From positions 1 to 64,000 of the forward strand of contig CACKBU010000004.1 of assembly GCA_902598485.1 (NCBI GenBank): 64,000 nt of DNA, given 5' to 3'. The translations under genes were made by a program, and so were the position numbers. The notes below the pieces were generated by a model, which was not told where the DNA came from, did no database searches, and saw only the letters and a list, made by a program, of their open reading frames with translations. Of the stretch, positions 1-9,673 are shown piece after piece. Positions within the stretch are counted from its first letter, which is position 1. Every line of letters begins with the position of its first letter. Source of the stretch: an uncultured Pelagibacteraceae bacterium. Lineage in GTDB: Bacteria > Pseudomonadota > Alphaproteobacteria > Pelagibacterales > Pelagibacteraceae.

Positions 1-447
1 CCAAAATTCATTAGTATAGATTTTGTTTGACGATGCTGTGAGCCATAATCCTTCATGAAACATATCGATTTCAGATATAAAATTTTTAAAATCTAAACTT
101 AAAAATTCAACAATTAAAAAAATAAAAAATATAAAACTTATTTTAGATAAATCTTTGTTTGTGTAAAAATTGTTGCTATTTTTTTCTAAAATTAAAAAAT
201 TATTTTTAAAAAAGATGAAAAATTTTGTTTGATTGATAATAAAATTATAAATTAAATATCCAAAGAGAGGTATGAAAACAAACATTATAAACCTAATTGA
301 GTCATTGAGTGGATTATGTAGCTGTGGTAAATAATGTTCTCCTTTGATAGTTATTGAGGTATCAAATGGAATTTTGATAAATTCCCAAAAATAAGACATT
401 AGGAACACTAAAATTATAAAAAAAAAGTAGGAGAATATTTTTTGCAA
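1..447 (-). CDS. Partial membrane protein, truncated by window edge (probable polysaccharide-region integral membrane protein)
   Basis: Not in ORF track. Manual minus-strand translation from TTG at 447 is open to the window edge: LQKIFSYFFFIILVFLMSYFWEFIKIPFDTSITIKGEHYLPQLHNPLNDSIRFIMFVFIPLFGYLIYNF...; hydrophobic segments. Confidence 0.6.
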   Translation of the reverse strand, partial: MQKIFSYFFFIILVFLMSYFWEFIKIPFDTSITIKGEHYLPQLHNPLNDSIRFIMFVFIPLFGYLIYNFIINQTKFFIFFKNNFLILEKNSNNFYTNKDLSKISFIFFIFLIVEFLSLDFKNFISEIDMFHEGLWLTASSNKIYTNEFW

Positions 448-483
448 AGTAATAATCTAACAAATTAATATATAAATGAAATA

Positions 484-1206
484 ATGACTTTATCACTTAT
501 AATTCCTGTGCACAATGAAATAGATCAGTTGGACTACACATTAAAAAAACTTATAAAATTAAAAACAAAAATAAATCAGTTAGAATTTGTCTTTATTGAT
601 GATTTCAGTACTGATGGTACGTTTAAGTTTTTAAAAAAATATTCAAAAAATAAAAAGTTTATTAAACTTATTAGAAATAAAAAAAAAGGGCTTGGATCAG
701 CTATACAGGAAGGGATAAAAAAATCTAAATTTGATTATGTGTGTATTTTTATGTGCGATATGTCTGATGATATTAAGGACGTAATTAAATATTATAAATT
801 AATTAGTAAACAAAAAATAGATGCAGTATTAGGATCAAGATTTGTTTATAAATCAAAAGTTAAAAATTATCCTTTAATTAAATTATTGATTAATAGAATA
901 GCTAATAATCTAATTAAAATTATATTTCTTTCAAAATATAATGATTTCACAAATGCTTTTAAAATTTATGATAGGAAAGTATTGTTAAAATTCTTACCAA
1001 TTGTATCTGAAAGTTTTAATGTTTTTTTGGAACTTCCATTAAAAATAATTACTAGAGGTTACAAATATGAAATTATACCAATATCTTGGAGCGGGAGAAT
1101 GCATGGAAACTCAAAATTTAACATGCATGAAACAGGTTCTATGTATATTTTTACTTTACTTTATTGTCTTTTTGAAAAAATATTATTAAACAAAAAAGTT
1201 AGATGA
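484..1206 (+). CDS. Family 2 glycosyltransferase (dolichyl-phosphate mannosyltransferase-like)
   Basis: SLIIPVHNEIDQLDYTLKKL, FIDDFSTDGTF and LGSRFV motifs of GT2 enzymes. Confidence 0.85.
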   Translation: MTLSLIIPVHNEIDQLDYTLKKLIKLKTKINQLEFVFIDDFSTDGTFKFLKKYSKNKKFIKLIRNKKKGLGSAIQEGIKKSKFDYVCIFMCDMSDDIKDVIKYYKLISKQKIDAVLGSRFVYKSKVKNYPLIKLLINRIANNLIKIIFLSKYNDFTNAFKIYDRKVLLKFLPIVSESFNVFLELPLKIITRGYKYEIIPISWSGRMHGNSKFNMHETGSMYIFTLLYCLFEKILLNKKVR

Positions 1207-2228
1207 AAATATTAGTTACTGGTGGATGTGGATTTGTGGGTGCAAATATTTGCCTCGCTTTAAAAAAAAAATCTAACAAAGTATTTTCACTTGATAATCT
1301 CTCAAGGAAAAGCTCAGTTTTAAACTTTGAAATATTAAAAAAAAAAAGAATAAAAAATTATAAAATTGATATTTTTAACGAAAAAAAAATTCAAAAACTA
1401 ACAAAATTCGATCTTATAATAGATTGTTGTGCTGAAGCAGCCGTAGAGGTTTCAAAAAAAGACATTGATAGAGTTTTTAATACTAACTTAATTGGAACAT
1501 TTAATTTATTAAAAAAAGCAAAAAAAGATAATTCAAAAATTATTTTTATTTCATCTAGCAGAGTAAATTCTATAAGTGAAATAAATAATATTATTGGAAA
1601 AAAAAATTTAAGAAAAAAAATTAAAATTAATAAAAGAATAAATGAAAATTTTGACACTTTAAAGCCTAAATCCTTATACGGTTTTACAAAGCTAGCTTCA
1701 GAATTATTAATTGAGGAATTTTCTTATGCGTTTGGATTAAAATATATAATCAATCGATGTGGTGTAATTTCTGGTCCCATGCAATTTGGAAAACAAGACC
1801 AAGGCTTTGTAAGTTTGTGGGTATGGAAACATATTTTAAATAAAAATCTTAAATATATTGGTTTTGGAGGTCATGGAAACCAAGTGAGAGATGTGCTGCA
1901 CATAGATGACTTGGTTAGTTTAATTAATTTACAAATAAAAAAATTAAACAATATTTATAATAAAAAAATCTGTGTTGGAGGTTCAAAAAAAAGTAACACC
2001 TCACTGAAAAACTTATCATCTATTTGTCAAAAAATAACTGGGAACAAATTAAAATATACTAAAATTAAAAAAACAAGTATATATGATATTCCTTATTTTA
2101 TAACAGATAACACTCTTGCAAATAAAATTTATAAATGGAGACCAAAGAAGAATATTATTGATATTGTGAAAGATAACTATAAATGGTTGATGAAAAATAA
2201 AACAAAATTAATAAAAATTAATAAATAA
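1203..2228 (+). CDS. NAD-dependent epimerase/dehydratase (extended SDR)
   Basis: MKILVTGGCGFVGANI Rossmann motif, SLYGFTKLASE YxxxK motif; 4-bp overlap with upstream GT. Confidence 0.85.
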   Translation: MKILVTGGCGFVGANICLALKKKSNKVFSLDNLSRKSSVLNFEILKKKRIKNYKIDIFNEKKIQKLTKFDLIIDCCAEAAVEVSKKDIDRVFNTNLIGTFNLLKKAKKDNSKIIFISSSRVNSISEINNIIGKKNLRKKIKINKRINENFDTLKPKSLYGFTKLASELLIEEFSYAFGLKYIINRCGVISGPMQFGKQDQGFVSLWVWKHILNKNLKYIGFGGHGNQVRDVLHIDDLVSLINLQIKKLNNIYNKKICVGGSKKSNTSLKNLSSICQKITGNKLKYTKIKKTSIYDIPYFITDNTLANKIYKWRPKKNIIDIVKDNYKWLMKNKTKLIKINK

Positions 2229-2235
2229 TTAAATA

Positions 2236-3281
2236 ATGTCGATAGCATTGATTACTGGCTCAAATGGTCTTGTTGGATCTGAATCTGTAAAGTTTTTTTC
2301 CAAGAAGGGCTTTGATATATTGGGTATTGATAACAATCTTAGAGAATTTTTTTTGGAAAAGATGGTTCCACTCAGTGGATAAAAAATAAAATAAAAAAAC
2401 AAATTAAGAATTATTCTCATTATAATACTGATATTAGAAGTTATAAAAATTTAGAAAAAATATTTAAAAAATATAAAAAAAATATTTCTATAATTATTCA
2501 TTGTGCAGCGCAACCTTCGCATGATTATGGAAAAAATTTTCCAATATTAGACTTTAATGTAAATGCAACAGGTACTTTAAATCTTCTAGAGTTAACAAAA
2601 CTTTACTGTCCTGACTCTCCTTTCATTTTTATGTCAACTAACAAAGTATATGGTGATAATCCTAATAAACTAAAAATAAATGAAAAAAAAACCCGTTTTG
2701 AGCTAAGTTTATCAAATCACTATTACAAAGGTATTGATGAAAATTTTTCTATAGATAATTGTACTCATAGCTTCTTTGGTGTTTCAAAAACATATGCAGA
2801 TTTGATTGTTCAAGAATATGGAAAAAATGTTGGTCTAAAAACAGTAAGCTTTAGAGGCGGTTGTATTACAGGACCTAACCATAGTGGTGCAAAACTACAT
2901 GGTTTTCTATCATATTTGGTAAAGTTAACTTCCACTAAAAAAAAATATACAATAATTGGATACAAAGGAAAACAAGTAAGAGACAACCTTCATAGCTCAG
3001 ACTTAGTTAATTGCTTTTGGGAATTTTATAAAAAACCAAAAAGAGGTGAAGTTTATAATATTGGTGGAGGTAGATTTTCTAGCTGCTCAATTATTGAAGC
3101 ATTAAATGAAGTTGAAACTCAGTTAAAAATAAATATTAAAAAAAAATTTATAAAACAAAATAGAGTTGGTGATCATATTTGGTACATTACAAACAATAAT
3201 AAATTTAAAAAAGATTATCCAAATTGGAAACAAGTGTATAATACTAAAAAAATCATAACTGAACTTATTGATAATAATTAA
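2236..3281 (+). pseudogene. NAD-dependent epimerase/dehydratase (CDP-tyvelose epimerase-like) interrupted by one frameshift in a T8 run
   Basis: ATG 2236 gives [39 protein letters not shown]; the -1 frame resumes at 2355 with [12 protein letters not shown]...IIHCAAQPSHDYGKNFPILDFNVNATGTLNLLE and joins the listed 2631..3281 ORF. Confidence 0.7.
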
Positions 3282-3283
3282 TT

Positions 3284-4195
3284 ATGCTTTCAAATAAAGA
3301 AATTGTCTGTCCAAATAACTTATTAGATTTAGCTCATAAAAAAAAAGGAGTTAAAGTTGCAGTTGTAAATGCTGGAAAACCTCTACCCATGTTATCTGTT
3401 CAAGACGCAGTTAATGAAAATTTAATTGAGCCAATATTTATAGGACATGAAGTTGAAATTCAAAAATGTGCTGAAGATATCAAATGGGATATTTCTGAAT
3501 ATGAACTTATCCACGTACCTATAGAAAATGATACTGCAAAAATTGCAGCTAAATTAGCAAGTGAAGGCAAAGTACAAATAATAGTTAAAGGCCATATTCA
3601 TACAGATGTTTTGATGAAAGAAATTTTAAAAAGAGAATACAATTTGCTTGGAAAAACAAGGTTAAGTCACATCTGGCATATGACGATTGATAAAGATGAT
3701 AAACCTTTAATTATTACTGATGGAGCATTAAATGTTTTACCAAATGTTAAAACAAAAATGCATATTCTTAAAAATGTTGTTAATTTTTCAAACCGAATAG
3801 GTATAGAAAGGCCAAAAATATCTGTATTATCTGCAACCGAAGAAGTTTTAGAAAGTGTACCAAGTTCCATTGAAGCAGCAGAAATAACAAAATTAGCAAA
3901 AGATGAAAATTTAAGTGCTGATGTTTTTGGTCCTTTAGCTTTTGACAATAGTATTTCAAAAAAATCAGCGATAATAAAAGGAATTAAAAATTTAGTTGCT
4001 GGAGAAGCAGATGTTTTATTGGTGCCAAGTGTAGAGACTGGTAATGCTTTGGTTAAAATGCTTATCTATTTTAGTGGAGCATGTGCCGCAGGAGTTGTGG
4101 TTGGTGGAAAAGTACCAGTTGTTATAACAAGTAGATCTGATGAAGCTCAAGCACGTTTAGCTTCTATTGCAGCTGCAGTGGTTGCATTGGACTAA
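3284..4195 (+). CDS. Phosphate acetyl/butyryltransferase family protein
   Basis: VKVAVVNAGKPLPMLSVQDAV...IIVKGHIHTDVLMKEIL...VLSATEEV...GPLAFDNSIS...VLLVPSVETGNALVKMLIYFSGACAAGVVVGGKVPVVITSRSD, typical of PTA/PTB. Confidence 0.85.
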   Translation: MLSNKEIVCPNNLLDLAHKKKGVKVAVVNAGKPLPMLSVQDAVNENLIEPIFIGHEVEIQKCAEDIKWDISEYELIHVPIENDTAKIAAKLASEGKVQIIVKGHIHTDVLMKEILKREYNLLGKTRLSHIWHMTIDKDDKPLIITDGALNVLPNVKTKMHILKNVVNFSNRIGIERPKISVLSATEEVLESVPSSIEAAEITKLAKDENLSADVFGPLAFDNSISKKSAIIKGIKNLVAGEADVLLVPSVETGNALVKMLIYFSGACAAGVVVGGKVPVVITSRSDEAQARLASIAAAVVALD

Positions 4196-4204
4196 ATGAT
4201 TCAT

Positions 4205-4224
4205 TGAATTTCAAAAGAAATTCA
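4205..4224 (+). other. Perfect 8-bp hairpin between the Pta-like and HpsN-like genes
   Basis: TGAATTTC-AAAA-GAAATTCA, no U-tract. Confidence 0.45.
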
Positions 4225-4255
4225 TTTAAATAAATTGAAATTTTAAAGGAGAGAA

Positions 4256-5542
4256 ATGGCAATTACATACTTAAAAAAATCACCAAAAACATCATCAACT
4301 GACGACACAAAAACAAGAGAAATAGTAGAAAATATACTAAAAGATATTGAGACTAGTAAAGAAGAAGGTTGTAAAGAGCTTTCGAAAAAGTTTGATAAAT
4401 ATGAAGGTGATGTAATTGTTTCAAAAGAAAAAATTGAAGAAATAAAAAAAAATTTAGATCAAAAAACTAAAGATGATATTCAGTTCTCTCATGAAAGAGT
4501 GAGAAAATTTGCTGAAGCACAACTAAAAAATTATGGTCAGGACTTTGAGGTTGAATTATCTGATGGTTTATTTGCTGGACAAAAACTTATCCCTGTAAAT
4601 ACAGCAGGTTGCTACGTACCAGCAGGGAGATATGCTCATATAGCTTCAGCTGTAATGAGTGTAACAACAGCAAAAGTTGCTGGTGTAAAAAATATTTTAG
4701 TTTGTAGTTCACCAAAACCAGGAGTTGGAGTGCATCCATCAATTGTTTATACAGCTGACTTATGTGGTGCTGACGTGATAATGAATTTAGGTGGTGTACA
4801 AGCTATTGCAGCAATGACAAACGGTTTATTTGGAAATGCCCCTGCGGATATTTTAGTTGGGCCTGGAAACCAATTTGTTGCTGAAGCAAAAAGAATTTTA
4901 TTTGGAAAAGTTGGTATAGATTTATTTGCAGGACCTACAGAAATTGCAGTAATTGCAGACGAGACAGCTGATCCTGAAATGGTTGCATATGATTTAGTTG
5001 GCCAAGCAGAACATGGTTATAATTCTCCAGCCTGGTTGTTTACTAAAAGTAAAAAAGTTGCAGATTATGTAATGGAAAGAGTTCCAGAATTAATTGCAGA
5101 TTTACCAGATCTTCCAAGAGAAAATTCAGGTGCTGCATGGAGAGATTATGGTGAAGTAATTCTTTGTGACACTGATGAAGAGATTGCTAAAGTTAGTGAT
5201 GAATACGCTCCGGAACATTTAGAAGTCCAAACTAAAAATTTACAATGGTACCACGATAGATTAAAAAATTATGGATCTTTATTCATTGGTGAAGAAACAA
5301 CTGTTGCTTATGGAGATAAATGTTCAGGTACAAATCACATTTTGCCAACAAAAGGTGCGGGAAGATACACAGGGGGTTTATTTGTTGGTAAATTTATTAA
5401 AACGTTAAGTTTCCAAAGAATGAGTAAGGCCGCAACAAAAGAAGTTGGTGCTGCTTGTGCAAGAATTTCTAGATACGAGGGAATGGAAGCGCATGCTAGA
5501 ACGGGTGATGTAAGATTAAGAAAATATGGTTTTCAAAACTAA
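4256..5542 (+). CDS. Histidinol dehydrogenase family protein, probably sulfopropanediol 3-dehydrogenase (HpsN)-like
   Basis: PVNTAGCYVPAGRYAHIASAVMSVTTAKVAGV, GPGNQFVAEAKR, ARTGDVRLRKYG C-terminus; SD AGGAGAG. Confidence 0.75.
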   Translation: MAITYLKKSPKTSSTDDTKTREIVENILKDIETSKEEGCKELSKKFDKYEGDVIVSKEKIEEIKKNLDQKTKDDIQFSHERVRKFAEAQLKNYGQDFEVELSDGLFAGQKLIPVNTAGCYVPAGRYAHIASAVMSVTTAKVAGVKNILVCSSPKPGVGVHPSIVYTADLCGADVIMNLGGVQAIAAMTNGLFGNAPADILVGPGNQFVAEAKRILFGKVGIDLFAGPTEIAVIADETADPEMVAYDLVGQAEHGYNSPAWLFTKSKKVADYVMERVPELIADLPDLPRENSGAAWRDYGEVILCDTDEEIAKVSDEYAPEHLEVQTKNLQWYHDRLKNYGSLFIGEETTVAYGDKCSGTNHILPTKGAGRYTGGLFVGKFIKTLSFQRMSKAATKEVGAACARISRYEGMEAHARTGDVRLRKYGFQN

Positions 5543-5559
5543 TAATTTAAGAATTTTAA

Positions 5560-5925
5560 ATGAAAAAATTTGATGAACTTATGAGTGTAGGCAGTGAAAT
5601 TGAAAACATTACTGCTGAAGATGCAAAGAAAAAATTAAATGATCCTAATGTTCAATTTATTGATGTAAGAGATAAAGATAGTTTTTCTAAAGGTACAATA
5701 GGAAATGCTATACACATGGACAGAGGATTGCTTGAATTTTATTTAGCAGAGGGAAGTCCTTTGGAAAATGGTATTTTTAAAAATAATCCAGATAAAGAGT
5801 TTGTGGTTTTTTGTGGTTTAGGCGGTCAAGGCACTCTTGCCACAAAAACAATGAAAGACATGGGTGTTAAAAATGTTAAAAACATTACTGGTGGAATGTC
5901 TGAGTGGGATAAAATAAAAGATTAA
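5560..5925 (+). CDS. Rhodanese-like sulfurtransferase domain protein
   Basis: NVQFIDVRDKDSFSKGTIGNAIHM and VVFCGLGGQGTLATKTMKDMGVKNVKNITGGMSEW. Confidence 0.85.
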   Translation: MKKFDELMSVGSEIENITAEDAKKKLNDPNVQFIDVRDKDSFSKGTIGNAIHMDRGLLEFYLAEGSPLENGIFKNNPDKEFVVFCGLGGQGTLATKTMKDMGVKNVKNITGGMSEWDKIKD

Positions 5926-7184
5926 TCTTTATTTAATTTTAAATCCAAATATAGAGCTGCAGACCAAGAAAAATTATTTGCACCCATTGGTTTGCCATTT
6001 TTGCAACTGTAATATTCGTGAAATCCTTTTTTTTCTACTAATCTAATAGTGCTTTGTTTTATTTTTTTTAAATATTTTTCGTCCTTATTAATTAGACCCT
6101 TGCAAATAAACCAATTACAATTAACCCATACAGGTCCTCTCCAATAACGTTTTTCTTCAAAGCTATTGTGAGTAGGTTTTATTGAAGAAAAGAAATATTT
6201 TTCTTTTACGTTATGTTTTTTTAAGTTTTTGATTAAAACATCATTTATCTTATGATTATTAATATCGGCAAACAGTACTAAGTAATTTGTTATAGATGGG
6301 ACTGATATTTTTTTTTTATTTCTTAAATCAAATGAAAAGAAAGTACCCTTTTTCTCGTCAAAAAATCTTAAAATATTTCTCTCAGTGAGTTTTGTATAAT
6401 TAATTATTTTAGAGCTATCTAGATTAAATTTTTTTAAAAGTATGATTAAATCTTTATTAGCTTTAAGAAATATAGAATTAAATCCAATATCAACGACATT
6501 GAACAATGCAGTATTGAATATTTTTTTTGGATTATACTTCTTTTTTCTTAGATCGTTTTTAATTGTTACATACCTATCATAGTCAATATTTAAAGGTCTA
6601 TGTTCTGGATTAATGACTTTATTATCAGCTCTTTTGTATTGTATATTTTTTTCAATTTTAACTTTACTCATTGGTCCATCCCAAAGCGAAGAGTTATCAT
6701 AACCACTTTCCCAAGGATGAAGTATTGAAACTAAACCAGTTTTCTTAGGATCTCTATTTTTAATAAACCACTCATGAGATTTTTTAATTTTAATTATAAA
6801 TTTTTTAATTTGTTTTTTTTGTTTTTGAGAAATTTTGTTTTTATCTATTATTTGTTTTAAAATACTTGCAAGCACTGGTGGCTGAGTTATCCCAGACGAA
6901 CGAACTTTGTTTCCACAATTCCAAGCAGTATGATTAGGATAATAATTTGTGTTTGTATTATGAAACAATATATGTGGAACCATTCCATCTTTCCATTGCC
7001 CATCTAAAAGTGTCTTTATTTCTTTCAAAGCAAAATTGAAATTAAAATAAGAATATCCTAATGCAATAAATGCTGAATCCCAGTTCCATTGAGCGGGATA
7101 TAATTTATTATTTGTCGGTAAGGTGTATCCTCTTTTTCTATTTCCAAGTAAAATTTTTTGAGCATTTTTTATAAATCTATTCAT
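5922..7184 (-). CDS. GH63/MGH1-type glycoside hydrolase (glucosylglycerate hydrolase-like)
   Basis: YPAQWNWDSAFIALGY, DGMVPHILFH, SGITQPPVLASIL, HPWESGYDNSSLWD, YWRGPVWVNCNWF, NNFSWSAALYLDL. Confidence 0.7.
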   Translation of the reverse strand: MNRFIKNAQKILLGNRKRGYTLPTNNKLYPAQWNWDSAFIALGYSYFNFNFALKEIKTLLDGQWKDGMVPHILFHNTNTNYYPNHTAWNCGNKVRSSGITQPPVLASILKQIIDKNKISQKQKKQIKKFIIKIKKSHEWFIKNRDPKKTGLVSILHPWESGYDNSSLWDGPMSKVKIEKNIQYKRADNKVINPEHRPLNIDYDRYVTIKNDLRKKKYNPKKIFNTALFNVVDIGFNSIFLKANKDLIILLKKFNLDSSKIINYTKLTERNILRFFDEKKGTFFSFDLRNKKKISVPSITNYLVLFADINNHKINDVLIKNLKKHNVKEKYFFSSIKPTHNSFEEKRYWRGPVWVNCNWFICKGLINKDEKYLKKIKQSTIRLVEKKGFHEYYSCKNGKPMGANNFSWSAALYLDLKLNKD

Positions 7185-8377
7185 TATCCTTTAACGCTTC
7201 CTGCTGTCAAACCGCTAACTAGATATTTTTCAAAATAAACAAATATAAATAATACTGGTAATGTAACAACAACTGACCCTGCCATTAAATATTGTCTTGG
7301 CGTTTCTGCATCTCCACTTAAGTATTGAATAGCTCTTGATAATGTAAATGAATTTGGATTATCTAAGAACATTAAAGAAAATAAAAATTCATTCCAAGCA
7401 ATCATAAAAACATACAAAGCGACAGATGAAATAGCTGGAATACTTAGTGGAATTATAATTTTTGAAATAATTCCAAACCAACTTAATTTATCTAATATTG
7501 CAGCTTCCTCTAATTCTTTTGGTATGCTTTTGAAGTATCCTTGTAACATATAAATAGCTACTGGGAGTGTTGTTGCCGTATACACAATTAATAAACCCTC
7601 TATTGAATTACGTAAACCTAATTGACTAAATATTGTATACAACGGAATAACAAGAACGATTGCAGGAAACATATATATTATAAGTATAGATGTAGATAAA
7701 AATGTTTTTCCAAAGAAATTTAATCTTGCGACTGCATAAGCAGCGGGTATCGCAAAAAGCAGAGTGATAATAACAGTGCCGACAGAAACAATTGTACTAA
7801 TCACAATATATTTTCCAAATTTATAAGATTTAAAAATTACAAAATAAGATTTAAATAGATCTTTTATATCTTGTCCAAAATTAATACTAAAATCTAAAGG
7901 ATTCACTAATAATGCTATTTGCGTTTTAAAACTTGTTACTAACATCATGTAAAATGGAAAAAGTATTACAAATGAAAAAAATAATATTCCAAATAAAGTT
8001 AAAAAATCAAATAAAATTACTTGAGTAGAGTGCTCTTCTTTTAAACCTAGAAAAGTATATTTACTAATTTTATTGGTAAAAAAATATAATATTAAAAATA
8101 CACCCACATTATACCAAATTGGTAATTTTTGTATTAAGTAACCATCACAAAAAACGAATATGGAAGAAAAAATTATTGATTTATAAATTGATTTAACTCT
8201 ATCACCTATTCCCAAGTGAGCTAATGATATTAAAAAACCAAATATAAAAATTATTTCTATATTAAAGCTATTAATACTTAAACCTTGCAATGTTGCTAAT
8301 ATCTTCCAAATCGAAATTAAAAAAATTAAAAAAAAAGTAGATATCAACGAAAATAGTATTGTATTTTTAGTTCTCAT
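7184..8377 (-). CDS. Sugar ABC transporter permease, MalG-like
   Basis: EAAILDKLSWFGIISKIIIPLSIPAISSVALYVFMIAWNEFLFSL EAA motif; C-terminal YLVSGLTAGSVKG. Confidence 0.9.
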   Translation of the reverse strand: MRTKNTILFSLISTFFLIFLISIWKILATLQGLSINSFNIEIIFIFGFLISLAHLGIGDRVKSIYKSIIFSSIFVFCDGYLIQKLPIWYNVGVFLILYFFTNKISKYTFLGLKEEHSTQVILFDFLTLFGILFFSFVILFPFYMMLVTSFKTQIALLVNPLDFSINFGQDIKDLFKSYFVIFKSYKFGKYIVISTIVSVGTVIITLLFAIPAAYAVARLNFFGKTFLSTSILIIYMFPAIVLVIPLYTIFSQLGLRNSIEGLLIVYTATTLPVAIYMLQGYFKSIPKELEEAAILDKLSWFGIISKIIIPLSIPAISSVALYVFMIAWNEFLFSLMFLDNPNSFTLSRAIQYLSGDAETPRQYLMAGSVVVTLPVLFIFVYFEKYLVSGLTAGSVKG

Positions 8378-9626
8378 CTACTCTTTTTCCTAAAAGTTTA
8401 AAATAAAAAAACATAAACATTAAAAGCAATACAACGATTACTATTGAAACAGCTGAGCCCATTCCTATGTCTGATATTGCAAAACCTTGTTGATAAACAT
8501 TTATTGGTAAAGTTCTGGTTCCTGATGCACCTCCAGTTAATAAAAAGACATCCTCGAATTTATTAAAATTCCATATAAACCTAATCATGAATAAAATAGA
8601 AATCACTGCAGTAATTTGAGGAAGCGTAATATTAAAAAATTTTTGAAAAGGACTTGCTCCGTCAACATCAGCAGCCTCATATAATTCTTTTGGAATTGCT
8701 TGAAGTCTTGCAAGAATAAATAAAAAGGCTAGAGGGAAATATCTCCAAATTTCAAACATTATAACTGTTGTAAGTGCTAACCTTAATTTAAATTCAAAAC
8801 CCAAAATACTAATTTCAATATATTTTTGTCCAAGGAGATTTATTGGAGTTTCAATAATTTGATAGTTTAATAGTAAACTATTTAGCGTACCGCTATTTGG
8901 ATCTAGTAAAAGTTCCCAAGTATAAGCTAATGCAACAACTGGGGCAACATAAGGGAAAAGTAGAACACTTCTCATGAATGTTCTTCCATAAAATTTTTGA
9001 TTAACCATCTGAGCAGTTAAAATACCGAATACTATTGAGCCAACAGTTCCAAAAAATGTGTAATAAAAAGTTGTAAGTAATAAGTCTACAAATTCATTTT
9101 CGAATAAAACCTTTTTAAAGTTTTTGAGAGTAAAGTTAGTATTAAGTAATATATTATCAGATTTTCCCTTTAATTTTGGCTTAATTGACTTAAGATTTTT
9201 TTTGTCTATTTTTGATCCATCATTTGTTACAAATATTACTTGGAAATTTTCCCTATATTTAGCTGGCCAATTTCCAAATTCACATTTTAGGTTTTGCTTT
9301 TTATAAGAGCATCTTGGATCTAAATTTTCTATTTCAAAAGTTTTTGGAAAATTATCTTGAAATGAAACATCTCTTATCTCTTGAATTAATGAACTGTTTC
9401 TTAATTTATATAATATTTTTATTTTAGAGGGCTCATCAGAAATAGACTTTACAATTTTTTTTGCTCTAGGTTCTGGAATTCTAATATCTTTTAACTCAAC
9501 CTCTTTAAAGCTAATCCAAACATTTGCAAAAATTGGAAATAAAATTATTGAAAAAACTAATAGGACTGCAGGTAAAGTTAGGATGTATGCAGTTTTTTTT
9601 TCTGTATTTGCTAGAGTGTCATTCAT
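8367..9626 (-). CDS. Sugar ABC transporter permease, MalF-like with large periplasmic insertion
   Basis: EAADVDGASPFQKFFNITLPQITAVISILFMIRFIWNFNKFEDVFLLTGG. Confidence 0.9.
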   Translation of the reverse strand: MNDTLANTEKKTAYILTLPAVLLVFSIILFPIFANVWISFKEVELKDIRIPEPRAKKIVKSISDEPSKIKILYKLRNSSLIQEIRDVSFQDNFPKTFEIENLDPRCSYKKQNLKCEFGNWPAKYRENFQVIFVTNDGSKIDKKNLKSIKPKLKGKSDNILLNTNFTLKNFKKVLFENEFVDLLLTTFYYTFFGTVGSIVFGILTAQMVNQKFYGRTFMRSVLLFPYVAPVVALAYTWELLLDPNSGTLNSLLLNYQIIETPINLLGQKYIEISILGFEFKLRLALTTVIMFEIWRYFPLAFLFILARLQAIPKELYEAADVDGASPFQKFFNITLPQITAVISILFMIRFIWNFNKFEDVFLLTGGASGTRTLPINVYQQGFAISDIGMGSAVSIVIVVLLLMFMFFYFKLLGKRVDEN

Positions 9627-9627
9627 A

Positions 9628-9661
9628 AAAAAAGCGGATAATTTATATTATCCGCTTTTTT
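9628..9661 (-). terminator. Perfect 15-bp hairpin with U-tract between SBP gene and MalF-like permease; abuts permease ATG
   Basis: AAAAAAGCGGATAAT-TTAT-ATTATCCGCTTTTTT; on the minus strand the T-run runs directly into ATG at 9626. Confidence 0.85.
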
Positions 9662-9673
9662 ATAAAATTAAAA

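Noticed and set aside
1320-1640. Many A-runs of 8-9 nt in the polysaccharide genes, considered as phase-variation tracts
   Set aside because: The frames run intact through them; expected from extreme AT composition. Only the T8 run at 2347-2354 disrupts a frame.
2229-2420. 63-aa minus-strand ORF in track
   Set aside because: Antisense to the 5' half of the frameshifted epimerase; no independent coding signal.
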